DNA from: Coriobacteriaceae bacterium
GTDB lineage: Bacteria; Actinomycetota; Coriobacteriia; Coriobacteriales; Coriobacteriaceae
Reading direction: 5' to 3'
DNA: 7,134 nucleotides
NCBI GenBank assembly: GCA_902362275.1
Contig: CABIWB010000021.1
Coordinates: forward strand, 1 to 7,134
Shown here: piece by piece, positions 6,543-7,134 of the stretch
Numbering within the stretch: position 1 is the stretch's first letter
How the letters are laid out: each line of letters opens with the position of its first letter
Program-made: the position numbers and the translations under genes
The notes under the pieces: generated by a model
The model's input: only the letters and a program-made list of their open reading frames with translations
What the model was told of the DNA's origin: nothing
The model's database searches: none

Positions 6543-7133
6543 ATGTTCAAAGGTGTCGCATCGCGTGCGCTGGGCGTGTTCGCGCTGTTTACCGTCGTCT
6601 GCGGCCTGGGCTACACGCTCGTCGTGACCGGCATCGCCCAGGTCGCGTTCCCGTACCGGGCGAACGGCTCGCTCATCAAGGTCGACGGCAAGGTCGTGGG
6701 CTCCGAGCTGATCGGCCAGAACTTCGAGGATGGGGACCACATGTGGGGCCGCATCCAGAACGTGTCGGTGGTCGAGGACGAGAACGGCGAGCTCATGGCC
6801 TACGGCGCCCCGTCCAACCTGTCCCCGGCGAGTGAGGAGTACCGGCAGCTCGTGGACGCGCGCGTGAAGAAGATCCGCGCCGCCAACCCCGATGCCGATA
6901 CGGACGCCGTGCCCGTCGACCTGGTGACGTGTTCGGGGTCCGGCCTCGACCCGGAGATCTCCCCGGATGCCGCCGAGTACCAGGTCCCGCGCCTTGCCAA
7001 GGCCACGGGCAAGAGCGAAGGCGAGGTGCGCGACATCATCGCCCAGTGCACCAAGGGCCGATTCCTGGGCGTCTTCGGCGAGCCCACGGTCAACGTGCTC
7101 AAGGTGAACCTCATGTTGGATGGCACGCTGTAG
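6543..7133 (+). CDS. kdpC: KdpC subunit of the K+-transporting ATPase
   Basis: Single-span membrane subunit (196 aa) with an extracytoplasmic domain, needed for assembly of KdpFABC and for high-affinity transport. One membrane helix (about residues 8-30) is followed by GIAQ, ANGSLIKVDGKVV, GSELIGQNF (53-61), WGR (68-70), SGSGLDPEISPDAAEYQVP (131 onward) and GEPTVNVLKVNLML near the end; these are KdpC hallmarks. After WGR the usual PSA... and SGGSN segments, as remembered, are replaced by IQNVSVVEDENGELMAYGAPSNLSP. An in-frame GTG at 6531 would add four residues, but GGAGG at 6533-6537, five bases before the ATG at 6543, points to the ATG. The gene is complete, and its TAG ends one base before the window edge. 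Confidence 0.97.
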   Translation: MFKGVASRALGVFALFTVVCGLGYTLVVTGIAQVAFPYRANGSLIKVDGKVVGSELIGQNFEDGDHMWGRIQNVSVVEDENGELMAYGAPSNLSPASEEYRQLVDARVKKIRAANPDADTDAVPVDLVTCSGSGLDPEISPDAAEYQVPRLAKATGKSEGEVRDIIAQCTKGRFLGVFGEPTVNVLKVNLMLDGTL

Positions 7134-7134
7134 G

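Noticed and set aside
2484..6740. A 1418-codon open frame on the minus strand opposite kdpABC
   Set aside because: It is antisense to three certain genes. Its composition (very rich in His, Asp, Gly, Glu, Ala) is what GC-biased codons produce when read on the opposite strand, and it has no recognisable domain.

Overview
The window holds most of a Kdp high-affinity potassium uptake locus from a high-GC bacterium. A KdpD-type sensor kinase gene lies on the minus strand. It is divergent from a complete kdpF-kdpA-kdpB-kdpC transporter operon on the plus strand. The strong preference for G or C in third codon positions, the presence of kdpF and the divergent kdpD / kdpFABC layout (also known from Mycobacterium tuberculosis) fit an actinobacterium. 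Some features of KdpD (a universal-stress domain ending in IYIIPD) and of KdpC resemble Gram-positive anaerobe versions as I remember them, so a gut coriobacterium (Collinsella/Olsenella-like) is a plausible guess, but the sequence does not prove it.

Layout: 1-2259 (minus) is the first 753 codons of kdpD, cut by the left edge just after the dimerisation/phosphoacceptor domain, so the ATP-binding domain and any kdpE lie outside. 2260-2546 is a 287-bp divergent control region. It has a good -10 for kdpD, a 40-nt compound hairpin at the predicted start of the kdpD transcript, two tandem sites shaped like the E. coli KdpE operator, a second hairpin with the same stem sequence in the kdpF leader, and a hairpin that buries the kdpF ribosome binding site. 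2547-2633 is kdpF (28 aa), 2637-4460 kdpA, 4476-6530 kdpB and 6543-7133 kdpC, all tightly packed with gaps of 3, 15 and 12 bases. The window ends one base after kdpC.

How they work together: KdpA is the K+-selective channel-like subunit and KdpB is the P-type ATPase that powers it. KdpC is a membrane-anchored subunit needed for assembly and affinity, and KdpF is a small stabilising membrane peptide. KdpD senses K+ limitation and, through a response regulator not seen here, should switch on kdpFABC. No mobile element, RNA gene or CRISPR array was seen. This is a known system. The points worth a second look are the structured intergenic region, a degenerate c-di-AMP motif in KdpD, and an enlarged extracytoplasmic loop in KdpA carrying a short segment like one in KdpC.
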